A stretch of 64,000 nucleotides of DNA from Bradyrhizobium sp. Arg816. GTDB lineage: Bacteria > Pseudomonadota > Alphaproteobacteria > Rhizobiales > Xanthobacteraceae. Made by a program: the position numbers and the translations under genes. The DNA is taken from assembly GCF_029989365.1 (NCBI RefSeq), contig NZ_JAPRAQ010000004.1, positions 186,001 through 250,000 on the forward strand. The letters run 5' to 3'. This document shows, one piece after another, positions 44,096-53,522 of this stretch. The notes under the pieces are model-generated. The model was not told where the DNA came from. It made no database searches and was given only the letters and a program-made list of their open reading frames with translations. How positions within the stretch are numbered: position 1 is the first letter of the stretch; every line of letters begins with the position of its first letter.

Positions 44096-44493
44096 AGAAA
44101 GCCCGCCGCATCAACACCTTACCCATCGCCGCCCCACCATTACCGCGCCACCCGTTTCTACTGTGCATGGGGTTGTTTTCGCGAAAATGAGTTTGGCGCC
44201 CTCTGGTCCGGAATCCATTTGACTCCTCTCCGATTCTGATTCGACTCCGCGCCGTCCCCAATTTTAAGGAACCAGTCATCGAAACGCCGCTTGTGCGGCA
44301 GGGCAAAACTCCATCTAGTGCACAGCCAATAAGAGTCCCGCGACATGTGGCGTGAACGGAACAGGACTTCAGCGGGAGTCAGCGATTCGGCCGCGATTCG
44401 TTCTAGAGTCGTTCCGAAGCTTAAGGCCAACGGGAAAAGCGTCGCAAAGTGAGACAGTTGCGCGAGGTTTGGGGAGCGCGCTCCCACACGCTT
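44096..44493. other. Gene-free stretch before the helicase
   Basis: About 400 bases between two repeats. Composition is near balanced rather than GC-rich, and reading frames here do not look protein-coding (a 145-residue minus-strand frame runs out of a repeat). It may be a relic of something acquired and decayed; I see no clear feature. Confidence 0.3.
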
Positions 44494-44601
44494 GGTGTCA
44501 TCGCCCGGCTTGACCGGGCGATCCAGTACGCCGAGGCGGCTGTGGTCGAGCGGGCAGGCCGCGGCGTACTGGATGCCCCGGTCGAGCCGGGGCATGACAG
44601 C
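44494..44601. repeat. Dispersed palindromic repeat (TCATCGCCCG...GATCCAGTA family), copy 3
   Basis: GGTGTCATCGCCCGGCTTGA-CCGGGCGATCCAGTA on the left with TACTGGATGCCCCGGTCGAG-CCGGGGCATGACA on the right. Almost the same length and ends as the copy at 42745. Confidence 0.85.
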
Positions 44602-44715
44602 GGAATGCCTGGCTGCAGGGTAGCGTTCGGAGACATGGCTGACACCTCACAGCCCTCAACACACCCCAAAACAGCACTGACATTCGCCCAAATCGCCACT
44701 ACCTAATCCCCAGAC

Positions 44716-47700
44716 ATGGCCTTCTCCTCCTCCCCCTTCGCCTCCGAGCGCGCACCCGGCGCGGGCGTCACTGCGGTGCTCGGGCCGACCAACACCGGCA
44801 AGACCCATCTCGCCATCGAGCGGATGCTCGCGCATCCCTCTGGCGTGATCGGGCTGCCGCTGCGGCTGCTCGCGCGCGAGGTCTACAACAAGATCGCAGC
44901 CAGGGTCGGCAGCGAGGCCGTCGCGCTCGTGACCGGCGAGGAGAAGATCAAGCCGAAGAACCCGCGCTATTGGGTCTCCACCGTCGAGGCGATGCCGCGC
45001 GACCTCGACGTCTCTTTCCTTGCCGTCGACGAAGTCCAGATCGCCTCCGATCTCGAACGCGGCCACGTCTTCACCGACCGCATCCTCAACCGCCGCGGCC
45101 GCGACGAGACGCTGCTGCTGGGCGCCGCCACGATGCGCCCGATCATCGAGCGGCTGCTGCCCGGCGTGTCCATGATCACGCGGCCGCGCCTGTCGCAGCT
45201 GGAATTCGCCGGCGACCGCAAGATCACGCGCCAGCCGCGCCGCACCGCCATCGTCGCCTTCTCGGCCGACGAGGTCTACGCCATCGCCGAGCTGATCCGC
45301 CGCCAGCATGGCGGCGCGGCCGTGGTGCTGGGATCGCTCTCGCCCCGCACGCGCAATGCGCAGGTGGAGATGTTCCAGAACGGCGACGTCGACTACCTCG
45401 TCGCCACCGACGCCGTCGGCATGGGCCTCAATCTCGACGTCGACCACGTCGCCTTCGCCTCCGACCGCAAATTCGACGGCTACCAGTTCCGCCGCCTGAC
45501 GCCGGCCGAATTCGCGCAGATCGCCGGCCGTGCGGGCCGCGCCACGCGCAACGGCACCTTCGGGACGACGGGCCGCTGCGCCCCGTTCGAGCCCGAGCTC
45601 GTCAACGCGCTGCAGAACCACACCTTCGACAACGTGAAGATGCTGCAATGGCGCAATGCGAAGCTGGATTTCGCCTCCCTCGGCGCGCTCCAGGTGTCGC
45701 TGAACCAGTCGCCCGGCCATGAGGCGCTGACGCGCGCGCCGATCGCCGAGGACATGCGCGTGCTCGATCACGCCGCCCGCGACGTCGAGGTGCGCGATAT
45801 CGCGCATGGCAAGGCGGCGGTGGAACGGCTGTGGGAGGCCTGCCAGGTCCCCGATTACCGAAAACTGTCGCCGGCCGCCCATGCCGAGCTCGTCACCACG
45901 CTGTACGGGTTCCTGATGCAGAAGGGCTGCATCCCCGATTCCTGGTTCGCGGCCCAGGTCGACCAGGCCGACCGCATCGACGGCGACATCGACACGCTGT
46001 CGGCCCGGATCGCGCAAATTCGCACCTGGACCTTCGTCGCCAACCGCCCGGACTGGCTGCGGGACCTCGAACGCTGGCAGGGGATCGCGCGGGAGGTCGA
46101 AAATAAATTATCGGATGCGCTCCATGAACGCTTGACTGAGCGTTTCGTTGATCGCCGGACCAGTGTATTGATGCGCCGCCTGCGGGAGAACACGAGCTTG
46201 AATACTGAAATCGGCAAGACCGGCGAAGTCATCGTCGAAGGCCATGTCATCGGCCGCCTCGATGGCTTCACCTTTGCACCGGATGCAGCGGAAGCAGGCT
46301 CCGATGCGAAAGCCTTGCAGGCTGCAGCGCAAGCGGTGCTCGCCGGCGAGATCAACGCGCGCGCCGAAAAACTGGGCAATGCGCCGGACGATCAGTTCGT
46401 GCTGACCTCGGAAGGCACCATCCGCTGGACCGGCGATGCCGTGGCGCGCCTGTCTGCCGCGGAGGAGGCGCTGCAGCCGCGCATCCGCATCATCTCCGAC
46501 GAGCGCCTCACCGGTAGCCCGCGTGAGAAGGTGCAGGCCCGGCTCGAGCTCTGGCTCAAGACGCATATCGAAAAGCTGCTCGGGCCGATGTTCGAGCTCT
46601 CGAAGGCCGAGGACGTCACCGGCATTGCCCGCGGCATCGCCTATCAGCTGGTCGAGGCGCTCGGCGTGCTCGAGCGTCCCAAGATCGCCAACGAGCTGAA
46701 GGATCTCGACCAGCCCTCGCGTGCCGTGTTGCGCAAATACGGCGTCCGCTTCGGGGCCTATCACATCTATTTCCCCGGCCTGCTGAAGCCCGCCGGCCGT
46801 GCGCTGGCCGCACTGCTGTGGGCGCTGAAGCAGGACAATGTCGATCTGTCGTCGCTCTCGGGCGCGCAGCATCTGGCATCTTCGGGCCGCACCTCGTTCC
46901 CGGTCGACAAGCAGCTGCCGCGCGATGCCTATCGCGTGCTCGGCTACAAGCAGGCCGGCGAGCGCGCCGTGCGCGTCGACATCCTGGAGCGGCTCGCCGA
47001 CCTGATCCGCCCGGCGCTGGCCTGGCGCGAGAACTCGCCCGGCGAAAAGCCTGCCGGCGCGTTCGACGGCCGCAGCTTTGTGGTGACGCAGGCGATGACC
47101 TCGCTCACCGGCTCGGCCGGCGAGGATTTCGCCTCGGTGCTGCGCGCGCTCGGCTATCGCATGGAGAAGCGTGCGCCGCTGCCGCCGAAGCCGGTGGCTG
47201 CTGCCGTCGAGACGCCGGCGGCCGAAGCCAGCGCGGAGGCTCCGACGGAACCGACTGCGACCGACGATGCTGCGACAACCGCGGACACCGCGATCGAAGC
47301 TGCCGCCGAGCCAGTCACCGTCGAAGACGCGCCCGGCATGGAGCAGCACGACGAGCCCGCGCACGAGGAGCCGGCGCTCGAAGCATCGCCTGATGCCCCC
47401 GTCACGCCCGAGGATGCCCCCGGCATCGCGCCGCCGGCGGAAGAGGCTGCTGCTGCACCCACCGAGGCTGTGGAGGCCGCCCCCGCCGAGGCTGCTGCAA
47501 CGGAAGCCGCTGCATCCGCCGATGCGGCCGCGCCCGTCGAGGCTGCCGCTGCGCCTGCCGAGCCCGAACTCGTCGAGGTCTGGCGCCCCGGCGGCCGCCA
47601 CGAGGATCGCAAGCCGCGCCACGAGCGTCATCGCCACCAGCGTCACCACAATCAGCGCCCGCAGGCGGGCGCCGAGGCGGGTGTTGCACCAGCGGAAGGC

Positions 47701-48102
47701 GAAGCAGCGCAAGCCGCTGACGGCGAGAAGCGCGGCGAGCGTCATCGTCACGGCGGTCATCGCCGCGATGGCGGCAGAGATTTCCGCAAGCCGCGCGAAG
47801 GTGGCGCCGAAGGCGCGCCGCGTCCAGAGGGGCGCGACGACAGGAACCGCCGCTTCGAGGGCAAGGATCGCGACAACAAGGATCGCGATCGCAACAAGGG
47901 CAAGTTCGGCGGAGATCGGGACAAGGGCCGCGACAATCGCGGTCGTGACCGCGACAAGGGCCGCGACCGCCAGGGCGGTCCCTCGCTGCGCCCCTACGCC
48001 TCGAGCGCCAACCCGCGCGAGCGCGATCGTCCGGCCGATCCGAACTCGCCCTTCGCAAAGCTTGCTGCGCTGAAAGAGCAGCTGTCCGGTCGCAAGGAGT
48101 GA
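44716..48102 (+). CDS. SUV3-like DEAD/DExH helicase with long low-complexity tail
   Basis: 1128 residues. Motor motifs match the mitochondrial SUV3/MgpS group: Walker A G-P-T-N-T-G-K-T at 23-30, D-E-V-Q motif II, G-A-A-T motif III, and Q-I-A-G-R-A-G-R motif VI. The middle part resembles the SUV3 C-terminal domains. From about 830 on, an Ala/Glu/Pro-rich acidic stretch is followed by a basic His/Arg/Gly/Asp-rich tail (repeated R-D-K-G-R-D-type units), likely an RNA-binding disordered end. Probably an RNA helicase in RNA turnover. The S4 RNA-binding gene follows immediately. Confidence 0.92.
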   Translation: MAFSSSPFASERAPGAGVTAVLGPTNTGKTHLAIERMLAHPSGVIGLPLRLLAREVYNKIAARVGSEAVALVTGEEKIKPKNPRYWVSTVEAMPRDLDVSFLAVDEVQIASDLERGHVFTDRILNRRGRDETLLLGAATMRPIIERLLPGVSMITRPRLSQLEFAGDRKITRQPRRTAIVAFSADEVYAIAELIRRQHGGAAVVLGSLSPRTRNAQVEMFQNGDVDYLVATDAVGMGLNLDVDHVAFASDRKFDGYQFRRLTPAEFAQIAGRAGRATRNGTFGTTGRCAPFEPELVNALQNHTFDNVKMLQWRNAKLDFASLGALQVSLNQSPGHEALTRAPIAEDMRVLDHAARDVEVRDIAHGKAAVERLWEACQVPDYRKLSPAAHAELVTTLYGFLMQKGCIPDSWFAAQVDQADRIDGDIDTLSARIAQIRTWTFVANRPDWLRDLERWQGIAREVENKLSDALHERLTERFVDRRTSVLMRRLRENTSLNTEIGKTGEVIVEGHVIGRLDGFTFAPDAAEAGSDAKALQAAAQAVLAGEINARAEKLGNAPDDQFVLTSEGTIRWTGDAVARLSAAEEALQPRIRIISDERLTGSPREKVQARLELWLKTHIEKLLGPMFELSKAEDVTGIARGIAYQLVEALGVLERPKIANELKDLDQPSRAVLRKYGVRFGAYHIYFPGLLKPAGRALAALLWALKQDNVDLSSLSGAQHLASSGRTSFPVDKQLPRDAYRVLGYKQAGERAVRVDILERLADLIRPALAWRENSPGEKPAGAFDGRSFVVTQAMTSLTGSAGEDFASVLRALGYRMEKRAPLPPKPVAAAVETPAAEASAEAPTEPTATDDAATTADTAIEAAAEPVTVEDAPGMEQHDEPAHEEPALEASPDAPVTPEDAPGIAPPAEEAAAAPTEAVEAAPAEAAATEAAASADAAAPVEAAAAPAEPELVEVWRPGGRHEDRKPRHERHRHQRHHNQRPQAGAEAGVAPAEGEAAQAADGEKRGERHRHGGHRRDGGRDFRKPREGGAEGAPRPEGRDDRNRRFEGKDRDNKDRDRNKGKFGGDRDKGRDNRGRDRDKGRDRQGGPSLRPYASSANPRERDRPADPNSPFAKLAALKEQLSGRKE

Positions 48103-48106
48103 TCCC

Positions 48107-48394
48107 ACGACCGAGCGGCAGCGTCTCGACAAATGGCTGTGGCACGCGCGGGTGGTGAAGGCGCGCACCTCCGCGGCCGAGCTCGTTGAGTCCGGCCACG
48201 TTCGCATCAACGGCACACGCGAGAAGTCGCCGGGCCATGCGATCAAGATCGGCGACGTGATCACCATCGCGCTCGATCGCACCGTGCGCGTGCTGAAAGT
48301 AACCGCTTTCAACGAGCGCCGCGGCGATGCCGCCTCGGCCCGCGTGCTCTACGAGGAGCTGAGCGAAGGCAATCAAAGTTCTCAGCGCAATTAA
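48107..48394 (+). CDS. S4-domain RNA-binding protein (Hsp15-like), apparent ACG start
   Basis: 95 residues if read from ACG 48107, which lies 7 bases after AAGGAG (48094-48099) and would give M-T-E-R-Q-R-L-D-K-W-L-W-H-A-R. The S4 motif R-L-D-K-W-L...S-A-A-E-L-V-E-S-G-H-V-R-I-N-G is complete only in that case. The first standard start in frame is GTG 48152, which would lose the opening strand and helix of the domain. No ATG, GTG or TTG lies between the in-frame stop at 48071 and 48152. Hsp15-type proteins bind stalled 50S subunits or structured RNA. It follows the helicase gene by four bases. Confidence 0.8.
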   Translation, partial: TTERQRLDKWLWHARVVKARTSAAELVESGHVRINGTREKSPGHAIKIGDVITIALDRTVRVLKVTAFNERRGDAASARVLYEELSEGNQSSQRN

Positions 48395-48526
48395 TTGCGC
48401 TTTGAATTCATTTCTTGGTCGATCAAACGCGTAAAGCCGTCATGATCGGCCGTTCCCGACCTTGCGGCGCCGGGCCATCCGCGCTACGCAAGCCGCGACT
48501 TTTAAAAGAGCTTTTCGGAGCGTTGG

Positions 48527-48865
48527 ATGACTTACGTCGTCACTGAAGCCTGCATCAAGTGCAAGTACACCGACTGCGTCGAGGTCTGCCCGGTCGACTG
48601 TTTCTACGAGGGCGAGAACATGCTCGTCATCCATCCTGACGAATGCATCGACTGCGGCGTGTGCGAGCCGGAATGCCCAGCCGACGCCATCAAGCCGGAC
48701 ACGGAACCGGGCCTGGAAAAGTGGCTCCAGGTCAATGCCGACTACGCCAAAAGCTGGCCGAACATCACCCAGAAGAAAGAATCACCCCCCGACGCGAAGG
48801 AATTCGACGGCCAGGAAGGCAAGTTCGAGAAATATTTTTCTCCGAACCCAGGCTCGGGAGACTAA
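48527..48865 (+). CDS. fdxA: Seven-iron ferredoxin FdxA
   Basis: 112 residues. Cysteine pattern C9-x2-C12-x4-C17-x3-C21 plus C25, and C40-x2-C43-x2-C46-x3-C50, typical of FdxA-type [3Fe-4S][4Fe-4S] ferredoxins, with the family's C-terminal extension (W-P-N-I-T...K-Y-F-S-P-N). Cytoplasmic electron carrier. The helicase-S4-fdxA-carD order is what I recall for Bradyrhizobium relatives. Confidence 0.96.
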   Translation: MTYVVTEACIKCKYTDCVEVCPVDCFYEGENMLVIHPDECIDCGVCEPECPADAIKPDTEPGLEKWLQVNADYAKSWPNITQKKESPPDAKEFDGQEGKFEKYFSPNPGSGD

Positions 48866-48933
48866 TTCTCGCCCAAACTTAACCCTAATACCTTCGTCGG
48901 CGCCGAAAACCAGTCACAAAAGTCCCTAAATCA

Positions 48934-48969
48934 TTGATTTTTGCGGGAAATGTGCTATATTGGGCACAT
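48934..48969 (+). promoter_or_regulatory. Candidate carD promoter with overlapping inverted repeat
   Basis: TTGATT (48934-48939), a 16-base spacer and TATATT (48956-48961) resemble a housekeeping promoter. ATGTGC (48950-48955) and GCACAT (48964-48969) form an inverted repeat around the -10 box, a possible operator. Confidence 0.5.
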
Positions 48970-49011
48970 TAAGCCGAACCCCGTCAGCCCCGTTGGCCCC
49001 GTTGGGTTCCC

Positions 49012-50004
49012 GTGAAACCAAATGTCGAACAGGGGCGTGGCAGTTTCCGCGCGCAGGCTGTGTCACAGAAAACGCGTAAAAAGAGTACTTCAGCGAGGGC
49101 TTCCCATAAGGAGGCCAAAAAAGTCGCCGCGGCCAGCCGTAGCGCATCCAAGGGTCGGACCGCGACGAAGGCACCGGCTGCAAAGTCCTCGAAGAACAAA
49201 AGAAGCGCAATGCCTAACAAGACTGCCAAACCGGCCGCGAAAGCGACCGTTGCCAAGCCTGCTGCTGCCAAGGCTCCCGCTGTCAAGCCGGCCGCGCCGA
49301 AGGCTCCCGTTGCTGCTGCTCCTGCCAAGGCTCCTGTCGCTGCCAAGCCGGTCGTGAAGCCGGCGGCTGCTGCGCCGAAGGTCGAGGAAAAGAAGGTCGT
49401 GACCCAGCGTCAGGGCTTCAAGGCCAACGAATTCGTGGTCTATCCCGCTCACGGCGTCGGCCAGATCCTGGCCATCGAGGAGCAGGAGATCGCCGGTGCG
49501 AAGCTCGAGCTGTTCGTCATCAATTTCATCAAGGACAAGATGACGCTGCGCGTGCCGACCGCCAAGGTCGCCAACGTCGGCATGCGCAAGCTGTCCGACC
49601 CCGCGCTGGTGAAGAAGGCGCTGGAGACGCTGAAGGGCCGCGCCCGCGTCAAGCGCACCATGTGGTCGCGCCGCGCCCAGGAATACGAAGCAAAGATCAA
49701 TTCGGGCGACATCGTCGCGATCGCCGAAGTCGTGCGCGACCTCTACCGTTCCGAGTCGCAGCCCGAGCAGTCTTACTCTGAACGCCAACTCTATGAAGCG
49801 GCGCTCGATCGTCTCTCCCGCGAGATCGCGGTTGTGCAGCACTCGACCGAGACCGAAGCGGTCAAGGAGATCGAGGCCCAGCTCGCCAAGAGCCCGCGTC
49901 GTACCGGCGCCAAGGCGGAAGCCGCTGAAGGCGAGGCGGATGCCGAGGGCGAGACCGACGATACCGATGGCGACGACACCACCGTCGCCGACGAGGCCGC
50001 CTAA
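49012..50004 (+). CDS. CarD-family transcriptional regulator with Lys/Ala/Pro-rich N-terminus
   Basis: RNA-polymerase-binding global regulator. 330 residues from GTG 49012, or 264 from ATG 49210, which is the more usual annotated start. The CarD domain begins F-K-A-N-E-F-V-V-Y-P-A-H-G-V-G and includes the RNAP-interaction Tudor fold and C-terminal helical part. The N-terminal 65-130 residues are histone H1-like (repeated A-K-P-A, K-A-P-V units) and could bind DNA non-specifically; the C-terminus is acidic. A hairpin GAACCC/GGGTTC directly before 49012 makes that start less likely. Confidence 0.9.
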   Translation: MKPNVEQGRGSFRAQAVSQKTRKKSTSARASHKEAKKVAAASRSASKGRTATKAPAAKSSKNKRSAMPNKTAKPAAKATVAKPAAAKAPAVKPAAPKAPVAAAPAKAPVAAKPVVKPAAAAPKVEEKKVVTQRQGFKANEFVVYPAHGVGQILAIEEQEIAGAKLELFVINFIKDKMTLRVPTAKVANVGMRKLSDPALVKKALETLKGRARVKRTMWSRRAQEYEAKINSGDIVAIAEVVRDLYRSESQPEQSYSERQLYEAALDRLSREIAVVQHSTETEAVKEIEAQLAKSPRRTGAKAEAAEGEADAEGETDDTDGDDTTVADEAA

Positions 50005-50027
50005 GCGCGTCGTCAAGGCAAGAGATC

Positions 50028-50060
50028 AAAAGCCCGGCTGCTTGGCCGGGCTTTTCGTTT
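50028..50060 (+). terminator. Rho-independent terminator of carD
   Basis: AAAAGCCCGGC (50028-50038) and GCCGGGCTTTT (50045-50055) form an 11-bp stem followed by T-rich sequence, 24 bases after the carD stop. Confidence 0.9.
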
Positions 50061-50087
50061 CTGATGCAACGGCGGTCGAGCCTTGCC

Positions 50088-51485
50088 CTACGGCGCCGCG
50101 CGCGGCTGGGTCCAGATCGCGATCGGCCGCTCGAGCCCGCGGATCGCTTGGGGATCCAGCGCGATCAACGATGCAAATGTCTCGGCTGTGCTGCCGAGCT
50201 CCAGCATGGCGCGGCTGACGAGATCGTGGCTTGCCACCAGCGCGCAGTCGAGCGTGCGCGTCAGCGCTTCGAGACGGCTTGCTGCGTTGACGGTCGCGCC
50301 GATCACGGCAAATTCCAGACAGGTGTGCCCGATGTCGCCGAGCACCACCGGCCCGTAATGCAGGCCAAAGCTGACGTGCATCGGCGGCTCACCGGATGCT
50401 CTTCGCTGCGCGCTCCACCTGTCCGCCGCCGCGATCATGGCCTGGGCACAGCGCAGCGCGTTGCTGGCGTCGCGCGTGCCGGCGAAGGGCGTGCCGAATG
50501 TCGCCATCAATCCGTCACCCAGATATTTGTCCAACGTGCCGTCGTGACGGAAAACCTCCTGCTCCATCAATCCGTGGAATTCGCGCAACGTCCGCACCAC
50601 CTCCTCCGGGGTGCGCGCATCGGCAAAGGCCGTGAAGCCGACGATATCCACGAACAGCACCGCGACGTCCTGCGTGCGCACCTGTTTCAGTGGCTCGTCG
50701 TGCTTCGACAATTCCGTCACGACGTTGGGTGAAAAGTAGCGCGCAAGATTGCCGCGCTCCCGTTCCACCGCGGCATGCCGGATCAGCAGATCGTTGCTGC
50801 GGCGGACGGCGAGCGCCAGCGTCACGGCGACGATCATGAAGACGACGATTTCCTGGATGCGGATGCCGAATCCGATCGCAGCGGGCGAGATCAGCGCGAA
50901 CAGCCTGTGATCGCTGCCCACCGCGTCCGCAATGCGGGCGGTCAGTGCGGGATCGCGATCAGGTTGCCACCACACCCAGGCTATGCCGATCACCCAGAGC
51001 GCTGCGGTCCATGTCCCGACCGCAACCACGGTTCGCCAGGAATAGGCCAGCGTGGCGCCCGAGAGCAGCACGAAGAAGTAGATGAAGTTGCCGAAATGGT
51101 ACTGCATCGCCACCGGCCAGTGCGTCGTGCCGAAGGGGTTCGGGACGACGATGACGAATGTGAGCAGCGCCAGGTCGCAGAACAAAAGCGCCAATTCCGA
51201 CCGCGACACGCCGACCCGCCCAACCCTGACCTGGGCCCAGCCGATCAGTGCGAACAGGCCCAGCAGCGCCACGTAGTAGAGCTGCTCCCATGCCGGGTTG
51301 ATGGCCGGCAGCAGGCAAGCGATGATGGCAAGCGCGACATAGCGCGCCCGCACGGCCAGTTGCAGGCCCTCCTGCTTGGCGGATGCGAGTGCGGCCTGCG
51401 CGAACTGGACGGTTTCGGTCTCGCGCTGGCTGCGCGCGCGCGAAGGCTCGGCAGACGATTCGCGGCGCTCGACGAGCATTGTCAC
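50088..51485 (-). CDS. Class III adenylate/guanylate cyclase, membrane-bound
   Basis: 465 residues from GTG 51485 (AGGAGA seven bases upstream; ATG 51479 also possible). Six or so membrane segments between about 60 and 250 form an N-terminal membrane domain. The C-terminal catalytic domain has the metal-binding D in V-L-F-V-D-I-V-G-F-T and the G-D-G-L-M-A-T-F segment, and the loop H-T-C-L-E-F-A-V-I-G-A-T-V-N-A-A-S-R-L. It makes a cyclic nucleotide, most likely cAMP. Bradyrhizobium encodes many such cyclases. The gene stands alone between carD and regA. Confidence 0.92.
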   Translation of the reverse strand: MTMLVERRESSAEPSRARSQRETETVQFAQAALASAKQEGLQLAVRARYVALAIIACLLPAINPAWEQLYYVALLGLFALIGWAQVRVGRVGVSRSELALLFCDLALLTFVIVVPNPFGTTHWPVAMQYHFGNFIYFFVLLSGATLAYSWRTVVAVGTWTAALWVIGIAWVWWQPDRDPALTARIADAVGSDHRLFALISPAAIGFGIRIQEIVVFMIVAVTLALAVRRSNDLLIRHAAVERERGNLARYFSPNVVTELSKHDEPLKQVRTQDVAVLFVDIVGFTAFADARTPEEVVRTLREFHGLMEQEVFRHDGTLDKYLGDGLMATFGTPFAGTRDASNALRCAQAMIAAADRWSAQRRASGEPPMHVSFGLHYGPVVLGDIGHTCLEFAVIGATVNAASRLEALTRTLDCALVASHDLVSRAMLELGSTAETFASLIALDPQAIRGLERPIAIWTQPRAAP

Positions 51486-51619
51486 GGGGCGGTCTCCTCG
51501 CTTGGGCCGTTGCAGCACGACGACGGCTGTCAGCCGCCGCAACCGATCTTCAGTCTAGTGATGCATGGCCGCGAGGTCATCAGCTCGGGTGAGTGTTTTC
51601 CACCCGCGCAGCGAACCGC

Positions 51620-52153
51620 TCACTTCACCGGCCGCTTCTCGAGCTTCCTTGCCAGCGTGCGCCGGTGCATGCCCAGCCTTCGTGCCGCTTCCGAGATGTT
51701 GAAATCGGTCTCGATCAGCGTCTGGTGGATGCGCTCCCATTCCAGCGTCTTGATCGATGTCGGCCGTGCATCGAGTGCGACTTCGGCGTTGCCTTCGGCC
51801 CTGTTGAAGGCGGCTTCGATATCGTCGGTGTTCGACGGCTTTGCCAGGTAGTGGCAGGCGCCAAGCTTGATCGCCTCGACGGCCGTGGAGATGCTGGCAA
51901 AGCCGGTCAGCACCACGATCAGCATCTCCGGATCGTGCGTGTGCAGCAGCTCGACGCAGGCGAGGCCCGAGGCGCCGCCGAGCTTGAGATCGACCACTGC
52001 GTGTCCGAAGGATCGCTCCTCCAGCACCTTCCGCACCTCTTCGATCGAAGCTGCGAGGACGACGTCGTAGCCGCGGCGCTCGAACGAGCGTCTCAGCGTG
52101 CGCGCGAAGCCGGCATCGTCCTCGACGACGATGAGCGAACGGTCAGGCGTCAA
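51620..52153 (-). CDS. regA: Redox response regulator, RegA/ActR/PrrA family
   Basis: 177 residues. Receiver domain with acidic pair E11-D12-D13, phosphorylated D55, T83 and K105, then a Fis-type HTH (about 145-172, D-F-N-I-S-E-A-A-R-R-L-G-M-H-R-R-T-L). In the family it controls photosynthesis, nitrogen fixation or respiratory genes according to redox state. Its start lies inside the 3' end of the histidine kinase gene (11-base overlap), giving translational coupling with its partner. Confidence 0.95.
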   Translation of the reverse strand: MTPDRSLIVVEDDAGFARTLRRSFERRGYDVVLAASIEEVRKVLEERSFGHAVVDLKLGGASGLACVELLHTHDPEMLIVVLTGFASISTAVEAIKLGACHYLAKPSNTDDIEAAFNRAEGNAEVALDARPTSIKTLEWERIHQTLIETDFNISEAARRLGMHRRTLARKLEKRPVK

Positions 52154-53522
52154 ACTTCCCTCCGATCGCGAGCGTTGCGAGCGGCAGCGTCAGGCGGACG
52201 GTGGCGCCGCGCTTCCTGTGGTTCTCGGCGGTCACGCTGCCGCCGAGCTTGCGCACGACGTTCACCACCAGGAACAGGCCGAGCCCGCCGCCGGCGCGGC
52301 CCTTGCTCGAGTGATAGGGTTTTCCGAGCTGCGCCAGCATCTCCGGCGCGAAGCCCGGGCCGCGATCGCTGATCGACAGCACGAGATTGTCGCCCTCGCG
52401 CTCGGCCAGCAGCTCCACCCATTCGCGCGAGACCTCATAGGCATTGTCGAGCACGTTGAAGATCACCTGCTTCAGCGCGATGTCCGAGACGATCGCGACG
52501 TCCTCGCCGAACGTGTTGACGAAATAGAGCGTGCGCGCCGAGCGCGCGTCGCGCCACTCGTCCACCAGCGCGGTGACGAAGGCCGTCACCGTCGTCGGCG
52601 AGGAGCCTTCGCCGCGCGCCTCGCCCGCCGACACCAGGATGCCCGTCACGATGGTCTTGCAGCGTTGCAGAGAGGTTTCCATCTCCGCGAGATCCTCGGC
52701 AAGTTCCTGATCGGCGGCGAGATCGGGCATGCGGCGCCAGTCGCTGAGGATGACCGACAGCGAGGCCAGCGGCGTGCCGAGCTCATGCGCCGCGCCGGAG
52801 GCGAGCAGGCCCATGCGGACGATGTGGTCCTGCTCGGCCGCATGCTGGCGCAGCGCCGCCAGATGCGCATCGCGCTCGCGCAAATTCCTGTTGATGCGGG
52901 TGACGAACACGACCAGCAGCACGGCGTTGAGGACGAAGCCCAGCAGCATGCCTGTTACGGTGAGACTGTAGGCCTCGCTGATCGGGTTAGGCGGCAGGTC
53001 GAGCGGCCGGTAGGCCATGGTCAGCCAGATGAAACTCGCGCAGGTCAGTGCGACCAGCGACCAGGTAGAGCGGGCATTAAGCAGCACCGCGCCCAGGGTG
53101 ACCTGGAGCAGGAACAGCGAGGTGAAGGGATTGGTGGCGCCGCCGCTGAGGTAGAGCTGCGCGGTCAGCGCGACGACGTCGAGCATCAAGGCGACCAGCA
53201 GCTCGTTGTTGGTGATCGCTGCGCGATGGCGCACCCAGACGAGGCTGGAGACGTTGAGCAGCACCAGCGCGCCGATCACCGCGCCCATCCGTTCCAATGG
53301 CAGGGGAATACCCAGGCCAAAATGCACGCCGCCGATGGTCACGATCTGGCCGACCACCGCGGTCCAGCGCAGCTGGATCAGCAGCGCCATGTTCTTGCGG
53401 TTGGTCTCGTCGTCGGTCGGCGCAACGCCGATCAGCTCGCTGCGCGCGTCCGCCTGCGATTGCAGTGTGACGGCGTCATGCGTCATTCCGTCGTCAGGTA
53501 GATTCGACGATCGTTCCAGCAT
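52143..53522 (-). CDS. regB: Redox sensor histidine kinase, RegB/ActS/PrrB family
   Basis: 459 residues from ATG 53522 (ATG 53486 gives a shorter N-terminus). Six membrane segments (about 50-205) include the quinone-sensing G-G-A-T-N-P-F at 127-133. The phosphoacceptor is H246 in A-A-H-E-L-G-T-P-L, and C288, 42 residues further on, is at the place of the redox-active Cys265 of RegB. Standard N and G boxes follow. It signals to the RegA protein encoded downstream. Upstream it overlaps surf1, which links this redox switch to the quinol oxidase operon. Confidence 0.95.
   Translation of the reverse strand: MLERSSNLPDDGMTHDAVTLQSQADARSELIGVAPTDDETNRKNMALLIQLRWTAVVGQIVTIGGVHFGLGIPLPLERMGAVIGALVLLNVSSLVWVRHRAAITNNELLVALMLDVVALTAQLYLSGGATNPFTSLFLLQVTLGAVLLNARSTWSLVALTCASFIWLTMAYRPLDLPPNPISEAYSLTVTGMLLGFVLNAVLLVVFVTRINRNLRERDAHLAALRQHAAEQDHIVRMGLLASGAAHELGTPLASLSVILSDWRRMPDLAADQELAEDLAEMETSLQRCKTIVTGILVSAGEARGEGSSPTTVTAFVTALVDEWRDARSARTLYFVNTFGEDVAIVSDIALKQVIFNVLDNAYEVSREWVELLAEREGDNLVLSISDRGPGFAPEMLAQLGKPYHSSKGRAGGGLGLFLVVNVVRKLGGSVTAENHRKRGATVRLTLPLATLAIGGKFDA

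Noticed and set aside
44158..44595. 145-residue minus-strand frame as a possible gene
   Set aside because: Its first third is read out of a palindromic repeat, it has no ribosome site, and the remainder has no recognisable pattern.
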